A stretch of 64,000 nt of DNA from Anaeromyxobacter paludicola (GTDB lineage: Bacteria; Myxococcota; Myxococcia; Myxococcales; Anaeromyxobacteraceae): NCBI RefSeq assembly GCF_023169965.1, contig NZ_AP025592.1, forward strand, positions 2,976,001 to 3,040,000. Reading direction: 5' to 3'. Of the stretch, positions 1-9,124 are shown piece by piece. The translations under genes and the position numbers were made by a program. The notes under the pieces were generated by a model. It saw only the letters and a program-made list of their open reading frames with translations, did no database searches and was not told the DNA's origin. Each line of letters begins with the position of its first letter. Position 1 is the first letter of the stretch.

Positions 1-63
1 ATCTGCGACCACTTCTGCGGGTCGGGCCACGGCAACATGAAGATGACCTTCGTGGTCGAGTGA
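1..63 (+). CDS. Haem-copper oxidase subunit II, C-terminal fragment (CuA site)
   Basis: Only the last 20 codons and a TGA stop are in the window. They encode CDHFCGSGHGNM, a C-x3-C-x3-H-x2-M set that matches the binuclear copper (CuA) ligands of cytochrome c oxidase subunit II, followed by a very short tail (KMTFVVE). The short tail after the last ligand is more like ba3-type (B family) subunit II than the A-type enzymes. Nitrous-oxide reductase has a similar C-terminal CuA motif and cannot be excluded from this fragment alone. CuA accepts electrons from cytochrome c on the outer face of the membrane. The gene converges on the peptidase gene, with only 7 bp between the two stops. Confidence 0.75.
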   Translation: MCDHFCGSGHGNMKMTFVVE

Positions 64-70
64 CCGGCCG

Positions 71-1999
71 CTACGGCGCCGCCCGCGCCGGCCGCCGCGC
101 CAGGATCCGCTCGATCTCGTCCATGGTGGCGTTCATCTCGGCGATGGCGGCGTCGAACGGCTTCGAGGTGCGCATGTCCACGCCGGCCGAGGCGAGCAGG
201 TCGATGGGGTAGCGCGAGCCGCCGGCCCGCAAGAGGTCGAGGTAGGCGTCGCGCCGGCTCGTCCCGCCCTGCCTCGCCTCCTCGCGGAGGCCGGTCGCGA
301 GCGCGGTCGAGGCCACCATGCTCGTGGCGTACTGCCAGACGTAGAAGTCGTAATAGAAGTGCGGGATGTAGGCCCACTCGATGCGGGCGAGGTCGTCCAC
401 CCGGCAGACGCCCTGGTCGTGGCCGTAGTACTCGCGCACCAGCTTCAGATACAGCGCCGACAGCCCCTCGCCGGTGAGCGTCTCGCCCTGCTCCACCTGC
501 TCGTGGATGCGCAGCTCGAACTCGGCGAAGAGCGCCTGGCGGAAGAGCGTGGTGCGCAGGCCGTCGAGGTTCGAGCCGAGCAGGAAGAGCCGCGTGTCGT
601 CGTCCTTCGCCTTCGCGAGCAGGTGGTGGACGAGCAGGTTCTCGTTGAGCGTGGAGGCCACCTCGGCCACGAAGATGGGGTAGTCGGCCGTCGGGTAGGG
701 CTGCGCGTTCATCGAGAGCCAGGTGTGCATCGAGTGGCCCGATTCGTGCGCCAGCGTGGAGAGGTCCTCGTAGGTGCCGTTGAAGTTGAGGAGCTGGTAC
801 GGGTGCACGCCGTAGACGCCGGTGGAGTAGGCCCCGGTGCGCTTGCCGGGGGTCGGCAGGTAGTCGGTCCAGCGGCTCTCGAAGCCCCGCTGGAGCGCGT
901 CGCGGTAGGGCCTCCCGAGCGGCGCCAGCGCCTCGAGCGTCACCGCCCGCGCCTGGTCGGGCGTGTACGAGAGGGCCACCTCCTTCACCAGCGGGACGTA
1001 GAGGTCCTGGTACTCGAGCTGCGAGACGCCCAGCATCCGCTGCCGGAGCTTCAGGTAGCGGTGGAGGGTCGGCAGGCTGCGCCGCACGTCGCGCAGGAGC
1101 TGGCGGTAGACCTCGGGCGGGATGTTGCCCGGGAAGAGCGCCGCCTCGAGCGCGGAGCCGAAGCGGTGCACCTTCTCGTCGAAGAGGTGGGCCTGCACGT
1201 TGGCGTAGAGCGTGGCGCCCATGGTCCGCTCGTAGCCCTGGAGCGCGCCGAAGAACTCGCGGAACACCAGCTCCCGGTCGGCGCGGGAGCGCGCCTCGCG
1301 GTGGAGCGTGAACGCGGCGTTGTCGAGCCGCACCTCCTCGCCGGTGGAGAGCTTCACCGTCGGGTACGGCAGGTCGGCGTCCTTGAGGACGTTGTAGGCG
1401 GCGCCCCCGGCCCCCTCGAGGATCCCGGCCTGGGCGACGATCCGCTCCTCCGGCGCCGAGAGCGTGTGCGGCTTCCAGCGCAGGGCGTCCTCGACGAAGA
1501 AGCGGTACGGCGCGAGCTTCGGCTCCTGCGCCAGGAACGCGCGCACCCGGGCCGGGTCGAGCGACTGGAGCTCCGGCTTCACCCAGGCGGTGGCGGCGGC
1601 GAAGTCGGTCTGGAGGAGCTCGGCCGACTGCTTCATCTCCCGCGGCTTCGCGGCGCGGGTGTCCTCGTCGGAGAGCGTCGAGGCGTAGACCGAGACCCGC
1701 TGCAGCTCGCGGTCGAAGCCGTAGACGTCGTCGAGGCCGGCGAGGAGCGCCGCGGCCGAGTCGCCGAGGTGGCCCTTGTGGCGGGCGAGCGCCGGCAGCC
1801 GCCGCCCGAGCTCGGCCTTGGCGTGCGCCCAGGCCTGGGCCGAGGGGAAGATGTCGGCCAGGTTCCACTTGTACTGCTCCGGGATCTGGCTGCGGTCCTT
1901 CACCGCGGCGGCGCCGGCCGGCAGGGCGGCGAGGCAGAGCGCCAGGGCGGCGAGGAGGCGGAGCGCGGCGCGAGGCGCGGCGGGCGGCGAAGGGGTCAC
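71..1999 (-). CDS. pepF: Secreted oligoendopeptidase F (M3 family zinc peptidase)
   Basis: A 642-residue M3-family oligopeptidase. The zinc site is HESGH at residues 418-422, inside the M3B-type stretch TLAHESGHSMHTW. The expected third ligand region lies downstream (FVAEVASTLNE). Known PepF enzymes cleave short peptides and are normally cytoplasmic. This one begins with a clear export signal (positive start, LLAALALCLAALPAG, then AAA around residue 32), so periplasmic or secreted action is inferred. The GTG start at 1999 has a GGGAGGA Shine-Dalgarno seven bases upstream. The gene stands alone between the oxidase fragment and the Omp85 gene. Confidence 0.9.
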   Translation of the reverse strand: MTPSPPAAPRAALRLLAALALCLAALPAGAAAVKDRSQIPEQYKWNLADIFPSAQAWAHAKAELGRRLPALARHKGHLGDSAAALLAGLDDVYGFDRELQRVSVYASTLSDEDTRAAKPREMKQSAELLQTDFAAATAWVKPELQSLDPARVRAFLAQEPKLAPYRFFVEDALRWKPHTLSAPEERIVAQAGILEGAGGAAYNVLKDADLPYPTVKLSTGEEVRLDNAAFTLHREARSRADRELVFREFFGALQGYERTMGATLYANVQAHLFDEKVHRFGSALEAALFPGNIPPEVYRQLLRDVRRSLPTLHRYLKLRQRMLGVSQLEYQDLYVPLVKEVALSYTPDQARAVTLEALAPLGRPYRDALQRGFESRWTDYLPTPGKRTGAYSTGVYGVHPYQLLNFNGTYEDLSTLAHESGHSMHTWLSMNAQPYPTADYPIFVAEVASTLNENLLVHHLLAKAKDDDTRLFLLGSNLDGLRTTLFRQALFAEFELRIHEQVEQGETLTGEGLSALYLKLVREYYGHDQGVCRVDDLARIEWAYIPHFYYDFYVWQYATSMVASTALATGLREEARQGGTSRRDAYLDLLRAGGSRYPIDLLASAGVDMRTSKPFDAAIAEMNATMDEIERILARRPARAAP

Positions 2000-2072
2000 G
2001 GGGAGTCCTCCCAGGGAGCCGGGCGCCGGCTCGTCCGAACGTCGATAACCCGGTTCGGGCCGCGGCGCACGT

Positions 2073-3899
2073 TCACCGCGTGGCCGCGGTGCGCGGCGAG
2101 ATCTCGTAGAGCGGGAAGCCCTGGTCGAAGCGGACGAACACCGCCGCCGGGCTCGCGCCGGCCGGGAGGGGGCGCTCGAGCGGGAAGCCCACGTCCACCC
2201 GGAAGGCGATCCGGTCCACCTGCGGGAAGAGGAGCCGAAGCCCGAGCCCGGCGCTCCGGTGGAGCGAGAGCTGGCCGAAGCGGTCGAAGGCGTCGCCCGC
2301 GTCCACGAACGCCACCGCGCCGAGCTGCACCGAGCGGAAGAGCGGGACGGGCGTGGAGCGGGCCTCGAGGTTCACCGCCAGCACGTCGGCGCCGACCAGG
2401 AAGCCGGTCGGGTAGCCGCGCAGCCGGGAGTCGCCGCCGAGCGACGAGGTCTGGTCGAGGTGGTTGCGGAAGCGGTCGAGGAGCACGCCGTCGAGCACGA
2501 GCCGCCCGAGCGCGCCGCGCGGCGAGGCGACGCGGAGGGTGGCCTGCACCGAGCCGTCGGTGACCGTCCCCGCCTCGATCTCGGAGATGAGCTCGACGCC
2601 GGCGCGCAGGAGCCCGTCGCGGAGCGGCAGGGTGTGCGAGGCGCCGGTCGAGATCCCGGTGAAGCTGCGGCTCCCGCCGATGGAGCGCCAGGAGGCGTAG
2701 AGCCGGGCGTAGCCCTCGAAGCCGAGCCGGTGGTCCTCCTGCAGCGCCAGCGTCTCGAGGTCGAGCACGCGCAGGAAGCTCGAGGAGTAGGTGCGGTACT
2801 GGACGAACGGCCCGACCCGGTCGTCGCTCACCGGCACCCGGGTGGTGCGGAACGCCTCCACCGTGGCCGGGTCGTAGGCCGAGAGGTCGGGGAGCGTGAA
2901 GTGGCGCCGGCGCCCCTCGAAGCCGAGGGTGAGGTCCTGCTTGGTGGCCCAGCCGAAGGAGCGGGTCAGGGAGGCGCCGGCGGTGACGAGGTCGCTCTTC
3001 CAGGCGTAGGGCACGCAGCTCCGCGCGTCGGCGCAGCCCGCCGCCGGGTCGAGGCTGAAGGCGGCGAGGTGCGCGTTCTGGTAGAGCCGGGTCACCTCCT
3101 CGAGCCAGGAGACGCTCGCGCCCCACGACCACTCGGTGAGCGAGGTCCAGAGCGGGTTCGAGAGCGAGAGCGCGCCGAAGGAGCCCTCGCGCTGGCCCGA
3201 GCCGTTCGCGAAGATGAGCCCGCCCTCGGCGCTCGCCGAGACGCGGTTGCCGAGCAGCCGCGGCGCCTGGAGCTGCGCCCCCACCGCGAGCGAGAGCGGC
3301 GCCCAGTCGAGGAGCAGCCCGAGCGACTCGTGGGTGCCGAGGAGGTTCGTCTCGGTGGGGTGGACCGAGAGCGACTCGACGCCGCCGCTGGTGTAGGCGA
3401 TGTCCCAGTTGAGCCGCAGGCTCCAGACGTCCTTGGTGATGACCACCATCCGCACCCGGTCCGGCGCGCTGCCCTTCGCCGGGACCACGAGCACGAGCGA
3501 GAGCTGCGGCAGGGCCTCGAGGTTCCGCTGCGACTCGTCGGCGAGCGGCTGCCGCCAGCGGTCGCCGGCCCGGAGCAGCAGCTCGCGCTGCACGACCCCG
3601 GGGCGCGTGACGACGTGGAAGAGGTTGAGGAAGCGGGGCGCCGGGTCGCGCTCCTCGATCACCTCGAGCCGGACGGTCTCGATCGACTCGACCACCTTCC
3701 CCTCGGGGGCGGGGTCGAGCGAGAGCCGGAGCAGCCGGAGCGCCTCCGCGACCGTCTCCTCCTCGTAGGGGGACCAGCCGAAGGCCCGGGTGGAGGGCTC
3801 CGTCCCGCCGGCGGGCGGCGAAGCCTGCGGCGACGGCTGCGCCGCCGCCAGGAGCGGGAGGAGGAGCGCGGCGAGCGCGGCGAGGGCCCCCCGGAGCAC
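2073..3899 (-). CDS. Omp85/BamA-superfamily outer membrane barrel protein
   Basis: 608 residues with a signal peptide (LAALAALLLPLLAAAQ). A POTRA-like segment at about residues 60-150 contains the pattern of a receptor or assembly protein (RELLLRAGDRW, LVLVVPAKG). It is followed by a long beta-rich barrel. The conserved barrel-lock motif is seen as SRLRGYPTG in the C-terminal part, and the last strands contain FVDAGDAF and VDVGFPLERP, typical of the surface-antigen (D15) domain. This superfamily inserts or translocates proteins at the outer membrane; the specific role is unknown. It is not the main BamA, because it has only about one POTRA. The GTG start lies 6 bp after the ACT-protein stop, so it is probably co-transcribed with paaK and the ACT gene. 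Confidence 0.8.
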   Translation of the reverse strand: MLRGALAALAALLLPLLAAAQPSPQASPPAGGTEPSTRAFGWSPYEEETVAEALRLLRLSLDPAPEGKVVESIETVRLEVIEERDPAPRFLNLFHVVTRPGVVQRELLLRAGDRWRQPLADESQRNLEALPQLSLVLVVPAKGSAPDRVRMVVITKDVWSLRLNWDIAYTSGGVESLSVHPTETNLLGTHESLGLLLDWAPLSLAVGAQLQAPRLLGNRVSASAEGGLIFANGSGQREGSFGALSLSNPLWTSLTEWSWGASVSWLEEVTRLYQNAHLAAFSLDPAAGCADARSCVPYAWKSDLVTAGASLTRSFGWATKQDLTLGFEGRRRHFTLPDLSAYDPATVEAFRTTRVPVSDDRVGPFVQYRTYSSSFLRVLDLETLALQEDHRLGFEGYARLYASWRSIGGSRSFTGISTGASHTLPLRDGLLRAGVELISEIEAGTVTDGSVQATLRVASPRGALGRLVLDGVLLDRFRNHLDQTSSLGGDSRLRGYPTGFLVGADVLAVNLEARSTPVPLFRSVQLGAVAFVDAGDAFDRFGQLSLHRSAGLGLRLLFPQVDRIAFRVDVGFPLERPLPAGASPAAVFVRFDQGFPLYEISPRTAATR

Positions 3900-3905
3900 C
3901 CGCCG

Positions 3906-4340
3906 TCAGCCCCCCAGGACCTCTTCCCGGGTGAGCACCTTCACGCCGGCCTCGAGCAGCCGCCGCGCCGCGCCGTCCGGGTCGGCGACGCGGAAGACCA
4001 GCACCGCCCGCCCGTCGCGCGAGCCGGAGGCGAGGGCGTAGCTGTACTCGATCCCCACCCCGGCCCGGTCGAAGCCGGCCAGCACCTCGCCGAGCCCGCC
4101 CGGCCGGTCGGGCACCTCCACCCCCAGCACCTCGGTCTCCTTCACCACGCAGCCGGCCGCCTCGAGCGCGGCGCGGGCGCGGGCCGGCTCGCGGACCAGG
4201 AGCCGCAGGATGCCGAACTCGCGGGTGTCGGCGAGCGAGAGCGTGAGCATGTCCACGCCGGCCTTCCCGAGCACCTCGCAGGGGACGCGCAGCTGGCCGG
4301 GGCGGTTCTCGAGGAAGAGCGAGAGTTGGGTGAGCTTCAC
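3906..4340 (-). CDS. Tandem ACT-domain protein partnered with phenylacetate-CoA ligase
   Basis: 144 residues made of two ACT modules: LSLFLENRPGQL starts the first, and VLGVEVPDRPGGLGEVL starts the second at about residue 70. ACT domains bind small ligands, usually amino acids, and regulate enzymes. Free-standing two-ACT proteins next to paaK-like ligases are a recurrent arrangement, often close to ior genes as here, so a sensing role for an aromatic amino acid or acid is inferred. The start is GTG at 4340, with AAGGAG six bases upstream. The ligase stop is 11 bp upstream, and the Omp85 start follows 6 bp after this gene. Confidence 0.85.
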   Translation of the reverse strand: MKLTQLSLFLENRPGQLRVPCEVLGKAGVDMLTLSLADTREFGILRLLVREPARARAALEAAGCVVKETEVLGVEVPDRPGGLGEVLAGFDRAGVGIEYSYALASGSRDGRAVLVFRVADPDGAARRLLEAGVKVLTREEVLGG

Positions 4341-4351
4341 GGTCGGCTCCT

Positions 4352-5686
4352 TCAGATCTGCCGCTGGTCCAGCACGCGCTTCGCCTTGCCCTCGCTGCGC
4401 GCCAGCGAGCGCGGCTCGACGAGGTGCACCTTCACCCGGATCCCGAGCACGTGCTCGATGCTGCGCGCGAGCGCCTCGCGCAGCCCCTCCAGCGCGGAGA
4501 CGGTGTCGCCGAAGGCCTCCGGCGTGACCTCGATCCGCACCTCCACCTCGTCGAGCCCCCGCTCGCGGGTGAGGACGATCTGGTAGTGCGGCAGCACGCC
4601 CTCGACGGCCAGGATGGCGGTCTCGATCTGCGACGGGAAGACGTTCACGCCGCGGACGATGAACATGTCGTCGGAGCGGCGGCCGATGCGGCGGATGCGG
4701 CGGATGGTCCGGCCGCAGGGGCACGGCGCGGTCTCGAGGGTGGTGAGGTCGCGCGTCCGGTACCGGATCATCGGCATCGCCTGCTTGGAGAGCGTGGTGA
4801 GCACGAGCTCGCCCTCGGCGCCGTCGGGCAGCACGGCGCCGGTCTCCGGGTCGATGATCTCCGGGTAGAAGTGGTCCTCGAAGACGTGCAGGCCGTCCTG
4901 GGCGGCGCACTCGCTCGCCACGCCGGGGCCGGTGATCTCGGAGAGGCCGTAGATGTCGTAGGCCTTGATCCCGCCCTCGGCCTCGATGTGGCGGCGCATG
5001 GCGTCGCTCCAGGGCTCGGCCCCGAAGACGCCGGCGCGGAGCTTGCCGAGATCCACCTTCTCCTCGCGGGCCCGCTCGAGCAGGTGGAGGAAGTAGGACG
5101 GGGTGCAGCAGAGCGCGGTGACGCCGAAGTCCTTCATCACCATGAGCTGCCGCTCGGTGTTGCCGCCCGAGATGGGGATCACGGTGGCGCCGAGCGCCTC
5201 GGCGCCGTAGTGCGCGCCCAGCCCGCCGGTGAAGAGGCCGTAGCCGAAGGCGTTCTGCACCACGTCGCCGGCGTGCAGCCCGCAGCAGGCGAGCGTGCGC
5301 ACCATGGCGCTCTTCCAGACCTCGAGGTCGCCGGCGGTGTAGGCCACCACGATGGGCTTGCCGGTGGTGCCCGAGGAGGCGTGGAGCCGGACGATCTCCT
5401 CCATCGGGCTCGCGAACAGGCCGAAGGGGTAGGCGTCGCGCAGGTCGGCCTTCACCGTGAAGGGGAGCTTCCCCAGGTCCGCCAGCTGCTGCACGGCGGA
5501 GGGGTCGAGGCCGTGCGCCGTCATGCGCTCCCGCAAGAGGGGGACGCGGTCGTAGGCGCGCTTCACGATCGCCTTGAGCCGGCGGAGCTGCAGGTCGCCG
5601 AGCTGGGCGCGGGGCAGGTAGTCCGGGGCGCTCGCCGGGTGGAAGCCCGGGGCGCCCTCGACGGGGTCGGTTCTCACCCGCCGCAT
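4352..5686 (-). CDS. paaK: Phenylacetate-CoA ligase
   Basis: Adenylate-forming ligase that converts phenylacetate (or another aryl acetate), ATP and CoA to the acyl-CoA. The phosphate-binding loop is LHASSGTTGKP, the A5-like motif is YGLSEITGPG, and the hinge and C-terminal lid contain IRYRTRDL and FPSQIETAI. The catalytic lysine region is near the end (SEGKAKRVLDQ). A CPCG motif sits before the hinge, as in PaaK proteins. The ATG at 5686 gives 444 residues, normal for the family; an upstream start at 5722 would add 12 unlikely residues. No strong ribosome site is visible. It heads a three-gene unit with the ACT and Omp85 genes. iorAB, which makes aryl-acetyl-CoA, lies 6 kb upstream. Confidence 0.93.
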   Translation of the reverse strand: MRRVRTDPVEGAPGFHPASAPDYLPRAQLGDLQLRRLKAIVKRAYDRVPLLRERMTAHGLDPSAVQQLADLGKLPFTVKADLRDAYPFGLFASPMEEIVRLHASSGTTGKPIVVAYTAGDLEVWKSAMVRTLACCGLHAGDVVQNAFGYGLFTGGLGAHYGAEALGATVIPISGGNTERQLMVMKDFGVTALCCTPSYFLHLLERAREEKVDLGKLRAGVFGAEPWSDAMRRHIEAEGGIKAYDIYGLSEITGPGVASECAAQDGLHVFEDHFYPEIIDPETGAVLPDGAEGELVLTTLSKQAMPMIRYRTRDLTTLETAPCPCGRTIRRIRRIGRRSDDMFIVRGVNVFPSQIETAILAVEGVLPHYQIVLTRERGLDEVEVRIEVTPEAFGDTVSALEGLREALARSIEHVLGIRVKVHLVEPRSLARSEGKAKRVLDQRQI

Positions 5687-5803
5687 GGTACGCAGAGGGC
5701 GCGCGGGATCACAAGCCGTCACGGCCGCGCCCCGCCCTGGCGGGCGCAGGCGTCACGGCCGCGCCGAGCCCGGCGGGGCGGCGCGAGGCCCCGGCGGGCG
5801 CCG

Positions 5804-7318
5804 TCAGCGCCGCTCGTACCGCTGCGCGCAGAGCGGGCCTGCCAGGGCGGGCGGGCCGACCGGCTCGAAGCCGTCGAGCTCCGGGGGCGGGGGACGGCAG
5901 CCCGGGGCGAGGTCGAGCGCCTCGGGGTCGCCGCGCGCCGGGCGGCCGCGCCGGACGTCGAGCCGCACCCCCTGCTTCGCCGCCTCGAAGGCGAGGTCGA
6001 GGGCGCAGTCCTCGCGGAGCGGCGCCGGCGCGGCGTTGACGAGCGCGCCGTGCACCGGCGGCACGAGGCCGGAGAGCGTGACGCAGGCGTCCTGCACGGC
6101 GACGTCGCCGAAGCCGGCCGAGAGCGCCGCCGGCAGCCGCGCCGGGCTGAAGGCCGGGCCCGCGGCGGCGGCGAGGAGTCCCAGCATCGGCAGGGCCAGC
6201 GCCGCCCGGCCGACCGGGGGGAGCGGCTGGAGCGGCGCCGCGAGGAGGAGCGCCACGAGCGGCACGAGGACCAGCGCCGCCCGGGGCTCGCGCGCCCCGG
6301 CGCCGAGCGCGAGGGCGGCGAGCTCGGCCGCGCCGAAGGCGAGGAGCGGCAGCATCCGCCGGCGCGCCGCGGGCACGCGCAGGGCCGCGGTGAGCGCCGC
6401 CGCGAGCCCCAGCGCCACGGCGACCCGCGCCGGCCGCGGCGCTCCCTCCCGGAGCAGCGCGACCAGCGTCGCGCGGAGCGCGCCGAGGGGACCGGCCGCG
6501 GACGCGTCCCGGGGGGCGGCGAGGAGCGCGGCGACGCGCCAGGGCGGCAGGAGCGCCGCGAGCAGCATGGGCCCGGCGAGAGGGACCCCGAGCCGCCGCA
6601 GCCGGCGCGGGCCCCCCTTCCGCCAGGCGGCGGGCGGGAGCGCGGCCCCCTCGACGGCGAGGACCGAGAGGGCGAGGAGCGCGCCGTCGCGGGGGCTCGC
6701 GAGGAAGAGCGCGTTGGCGAGGAGCGCGAGCGGCCAGATCGGCGCCCCCGCGCCGCCGGCGCGGTACCGGCCCCAGGCGCCGAGCGCGCCGGCGAGGCAG
6801 AGCGCCGCGAGCACCTCGAGCCGGCCGCTCGCGGCGACGCCGAGGAGCCCGGCGTGGGCCAGGAGCGCGAGGGCGGCCACCCCCGCCGCGCCGAGCGGCT
6901 CGCGGGGCGCGAAGGCCCGGACCGCCCAGGCGAGCGCGAGCGGCAGCAGGGCGTAGAGCGCCACGTTCACCGCGCTCTCGGCGGCGGGAGACGGCCCGCC
7001 CAGGGCGAGCGCGGGCGCCGCGAGGAGGCGGCGCAGGGTGGGCCACGGCTCGGGCGCGAGGAGGAGCCGCCCGAGCTCGAGCAGCCGCAGGTGGCGCAGC
7101 GCCTCGGCGGCCGCGAGGTCGCCCGCCGCGCGCGCCGCCGCGCCCGGGCCGAGCGCGAGCCGGTTCTCGACGAGGGGGTAGGCCGCCCAGAGCCGGAGCG
7201 CCGCGAGGCCGCCGAGCAGGGCCGCCGCGCCGAGCGCCAGCCGGCCCTCGAGGCGCGGCGCCTCGCCGGGGGGCTCCCGCCCCCGCTCCCCGTCCGCCGC
7301 TTCGCGCGCCTCGCCCAT
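5804..7318 (-). CDS. Polytopic GT-C-like membrane protein, paralogue of the 9281-11044 gene
   Basis: About 504 residues and mostly hydrophobic (a dozen or so Ala/Leu-rich membrane segments), ending in a soluble extracytoplasmic tail of about 110 residues. It is a paralogue of the 9281-11044 protein: both carry a PEPWPTLRR/PETWPTLRM segment after the first membrane span, an FSPARL/LSPGFN junction, LVN-x7-9-EDCAL/QDCAL in the tail, and end in C(A)xRYxRR. The topology and acidic first loop suggest a polyprenyl-phosphate-dependent (GT-C fold) glycosyltransferase. However, the Asp of GWDAARR in the paralogue is Gly here (GPGAAAR), so this copy may be inactive. ATG 7318 is preferred to GTG 7363, which lacks a spaced ribosome site. 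It is divergent from the 7450 gene. Confidence 0.6.
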   Translation of the reverse strand: MGEAREAADGERGREPPGEAPRLEGRLALGAAALLGGLAALRLWAAYPLVENRLALGPGAAARAAGDLAAAEALRHLRLLELGRLLLAPEPWPTLRRLLAAPALALGGPSPAAESAVNVALYALLPLALAWAVRAFAPREPLGAAGVAALALLAHAGLLGVAASGRLEVLAALCLAGALGAWGRYRAGGAGAPIWPLALLANALFLASPRDGALLALSVLAVEGAALPPAAWRKGGPRRLRRLGVPLAGPMLLAALLPPWRVAALLAAPRDASAAGPLGALRATLVALLREGAPRPARVAVALGLAAALTAALRVPAARRRMLPLLAFGAAELAALALGAGAREPRAALVLVPLVALLLAAPLQPLPPVGRAALALPMLGLLAAAAGPAFSPARLPAALSAGFGDVAVQDACVTLSGLVPPVHGALVNAAPAPLREDCALDLAFEAAKQGVRLDVRRGRPARGDPEALDLAPGCRPPPPELDGFEPVGPPALAGPLCAQRYERR

Positions 7319-7449
7319 CGCCGGGCGGAAGGTTACTCCGGGACCGGGCCGGGCGCCGTTCACCTCTCGAAGGGGGCTGGCCGCTCGCCCTGCCGCGACG
7401 GCGCGGATCTCGGCTGTCTCCGCTTTCGGCCGATGATAGGAAGTCCCCG

Positions 7450-9060
7450 ATGCTGGCGCTGCTCTGGATCTTCCCCGCCCTGGCCGCCGCCGCGGCCGCG
7501 GCGCTCGTGGCGCGGCTCGACCGCGCCGGGCGCTGGGTGATCCTCGGCTTCGCGGCGCTCTTCGCCGCCTCGGCCCTGCTCTCGCCCGAGGCCTACGTCC
7601 ACGATCACCTGACCCACTTCCGCCACGCCCGGGCGGTGCTGGACGACCCGCGCCTCCTGCTCCACACCTGGGACCGGCCGGCGTTCCTGCTGCTCTACGC
7701 CGCCCCGGCCCGCCTCGGGCTCCGCGCCGCCCGGCTCTTCAGCCTCGTGCCCGCCGCGGTCGCGATGGCGGCCACGATGCTCGCCGCCCGCCGGCTGGGG
7801 CTCGCCCGGCCCTGGCTCGCCGGCGTCTTCCTCGCCACGCAGCTCGACTTCTTCGGTCAGGCCTCCTCCACCATGACCGAGCTCCTCTTCGCCGCCGGCT
7901 TCGGCGTGGCGCTGCTCGGGCTCGCCGAGGACGCCCCGGCGCTCGCGGCGGCGGGGCTCGGGCTGGTGGGGATCTCGCGGCCGGAGGGGCCGCTCTTCGT
8001 CGCCCTGGGCGCGGCGCTGCTCGTCCAGCGCCGCCGCCTCGCCGCCGCCGCCGGCGCCTTCCTGCCCTTCGCCGCGTACCTCGCGGCGGGCGCGCTCGCG
8101 TACGGCGACCTGCTCTGGTTCGTGCACCTGAACGCCTACCAGGGCGGGAACGTGGCCCCGCGGCTCGAGCTGCGGCAGCTCTGGCGGAGCTACTTCTACA
8201 CGGCGGCGGCGGAGACCCAGCCGGCGGTGCTCCTCGCCCTCGAGCTCGTGGCGCTGGCCGCCCTCGCCCGGCGGGACGCGGCGCGGCCGCGCTGGCTCGC
8301 CTGGGCGCTCGCGCCGCTCGCGGTGGAGTGGCTCCTCCTCACCTTCCTCCGGATCGGGCCCGCCGACTGGTGGCGCCAGAGCCGGTACCTGGTGTCGTTC
8401 GGCCCGGCGCTGGCGCTCCTCGCCTGCGAGGGGCTGGCGCGCCTCGAGCGCTGGCTGCCGGCGGCGGCGCCCCGGCTCGCGGTGGCGCTGGCCGGCGCGA
8501 GCGCGGCGGCGACGCTGCTCGACCGCCGGCGGCTCCCCGGGGTCCACGGCCCGGCGCTCGCGGGGGCGGTGCTCCTGGCGGTGCTGGCGCTCACCGCGGT
8601 CCTGGTCCTCGCCCACCGCCGCGTCCCGCCGCTCGCCGCGCTCACCGGGCTCCTGGTCCTCCCGCTCGCGCTCGCGCCGCCCGGCGCCTTCGCCCGGCAC
8701 CGGCCCATCCCCGGCGAGCGGCTCGACCTGGCGGCGGCCCGCTGGCTCGTGGCCCGCCGGCCGCCCCCGCCGGTGGTGGGCTTCGACTCGCCCGCGCTCG
8801 AGCCGGCCTGCGCCGCCGAGCTCGCCGACCCCTGCCCGCTGCCGCTCGGCCCGGTCCGGCTCGACGACGCGCCGCCGGGCGCGCTCTTCGTGAAGCAGTT
8901 CGCCGAGGGGGCGCCGGCCGAGCCGCCGCCGCCGGGCTGGCGCGAGGTCTGGACCGGCGTGGACGGGCGCGTGCGCGGGCCGCAGCTCTCGCCGCGCTGG
9001 GTGGAGACGCGGGCGACCATCTGGGAGCGGGTCGGGCCGGGGACGCAGGCGGCGCGCTGA
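7450..9060 (+). CDS. GT-C-like polytopic membrane protein (ArnT/PMT-type architecture)
   Basis: 536 residues with about 12 hydrophobic segments. The first outside loop contains HDHLTHFRHAR and HTWDRPAF, the acidic/His-rich loop expected of dolichyl- or undecaprenyl-phosphate-sugar glycosyltransferases of GT-C fold. The C-terminal 100 residues are soluble and Pro-rich. It probably transfers a sugar from a lipid carrier on the outer face of the inner membrane, but neither substrate nor acceptor can be read from the sequence. AGGAAG lies six bases before the ATG. It converges on a second GT-C-like gene across a repeat-filled gap. Its neighbours on both sides are GT-C-like, although it is only distantly similar to them. 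Confidence 0.65.
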   Translation: MLALLWIFPALAAAAAAALVARLDRAGRWVILGFAALFAASALLSPEAYVHDHLTHFRHARAVLDDPRLLLHTWDRPAFLLLYAAPARLGLRAARLFSLVPAAVAMAATMLAARRLGLARPWLAGVFLATQLDFFGQASSTMTELLFAAGFGVALLGLAEDAPALAAAGLGLVGISRPEGPLFVALGAALLVQRRRLAAAAGAFLPFAAYLAAGALAYGDLLWFVHLNAYQGGNVAPRLELRQLWRSYFYTAAAETQPAVLLALELVALAALARRDAARPRWLAWALAPLAVEWLLLTFLRIGPADWWRQSRYLVSFGPALALLACEGLARLERWLPAAAPRLAVALAGASAAATLLDRRRLPGVHGPALAGAVLLAVLALTAVLVLAHRRVPPLAALTGLLVLPLALAPPGAFARHRPIPGERLDLAAARWLVARRPPPPVVGFDSPALEPACAAELADPCPLPLGPVRLDDAPPGALFVKQFAEGAPAEPPPPGWREVWTGVDGRVRGPQLSPRWVETRATIWERVGPGTQAAR

Positions 9061-9096
9061 GCGGGCCGCTCGGACCCGCTGGCCGCCCCTCCCCTG

Positions 9097-9120
9097 CCCT
9101 CCCCGCCCGAGCGGGGAGGG
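9097..9120. repeat. GC-rich palindromic intergenic element, copy 1
   Basis: A perfect 10-bp stem (CCCTCCCCGC / GCGGGGAGGG) with a 4-base loop, preceded by GGCCGCCCCTCCCCTG. The same core recurs at 13313-13335 after an almost identical GGCCGCCCCTCCCC lead-in, so this is a dispersed element rather than a chance hairpin. Lying between two convergent genes, it could also terminate transcription of either. Confidence 0.7.
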
Positions 9121-9124
9121 AGTG

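Noticed and set aside
5717-5765. Two 15-bp copies of CGTCACGGCCGCGCC upstream of paaK as an operator
   Set aside because: They are short GC-rich repeats close to what base composition would produce, with no symmetry or promoter element to support an operator.
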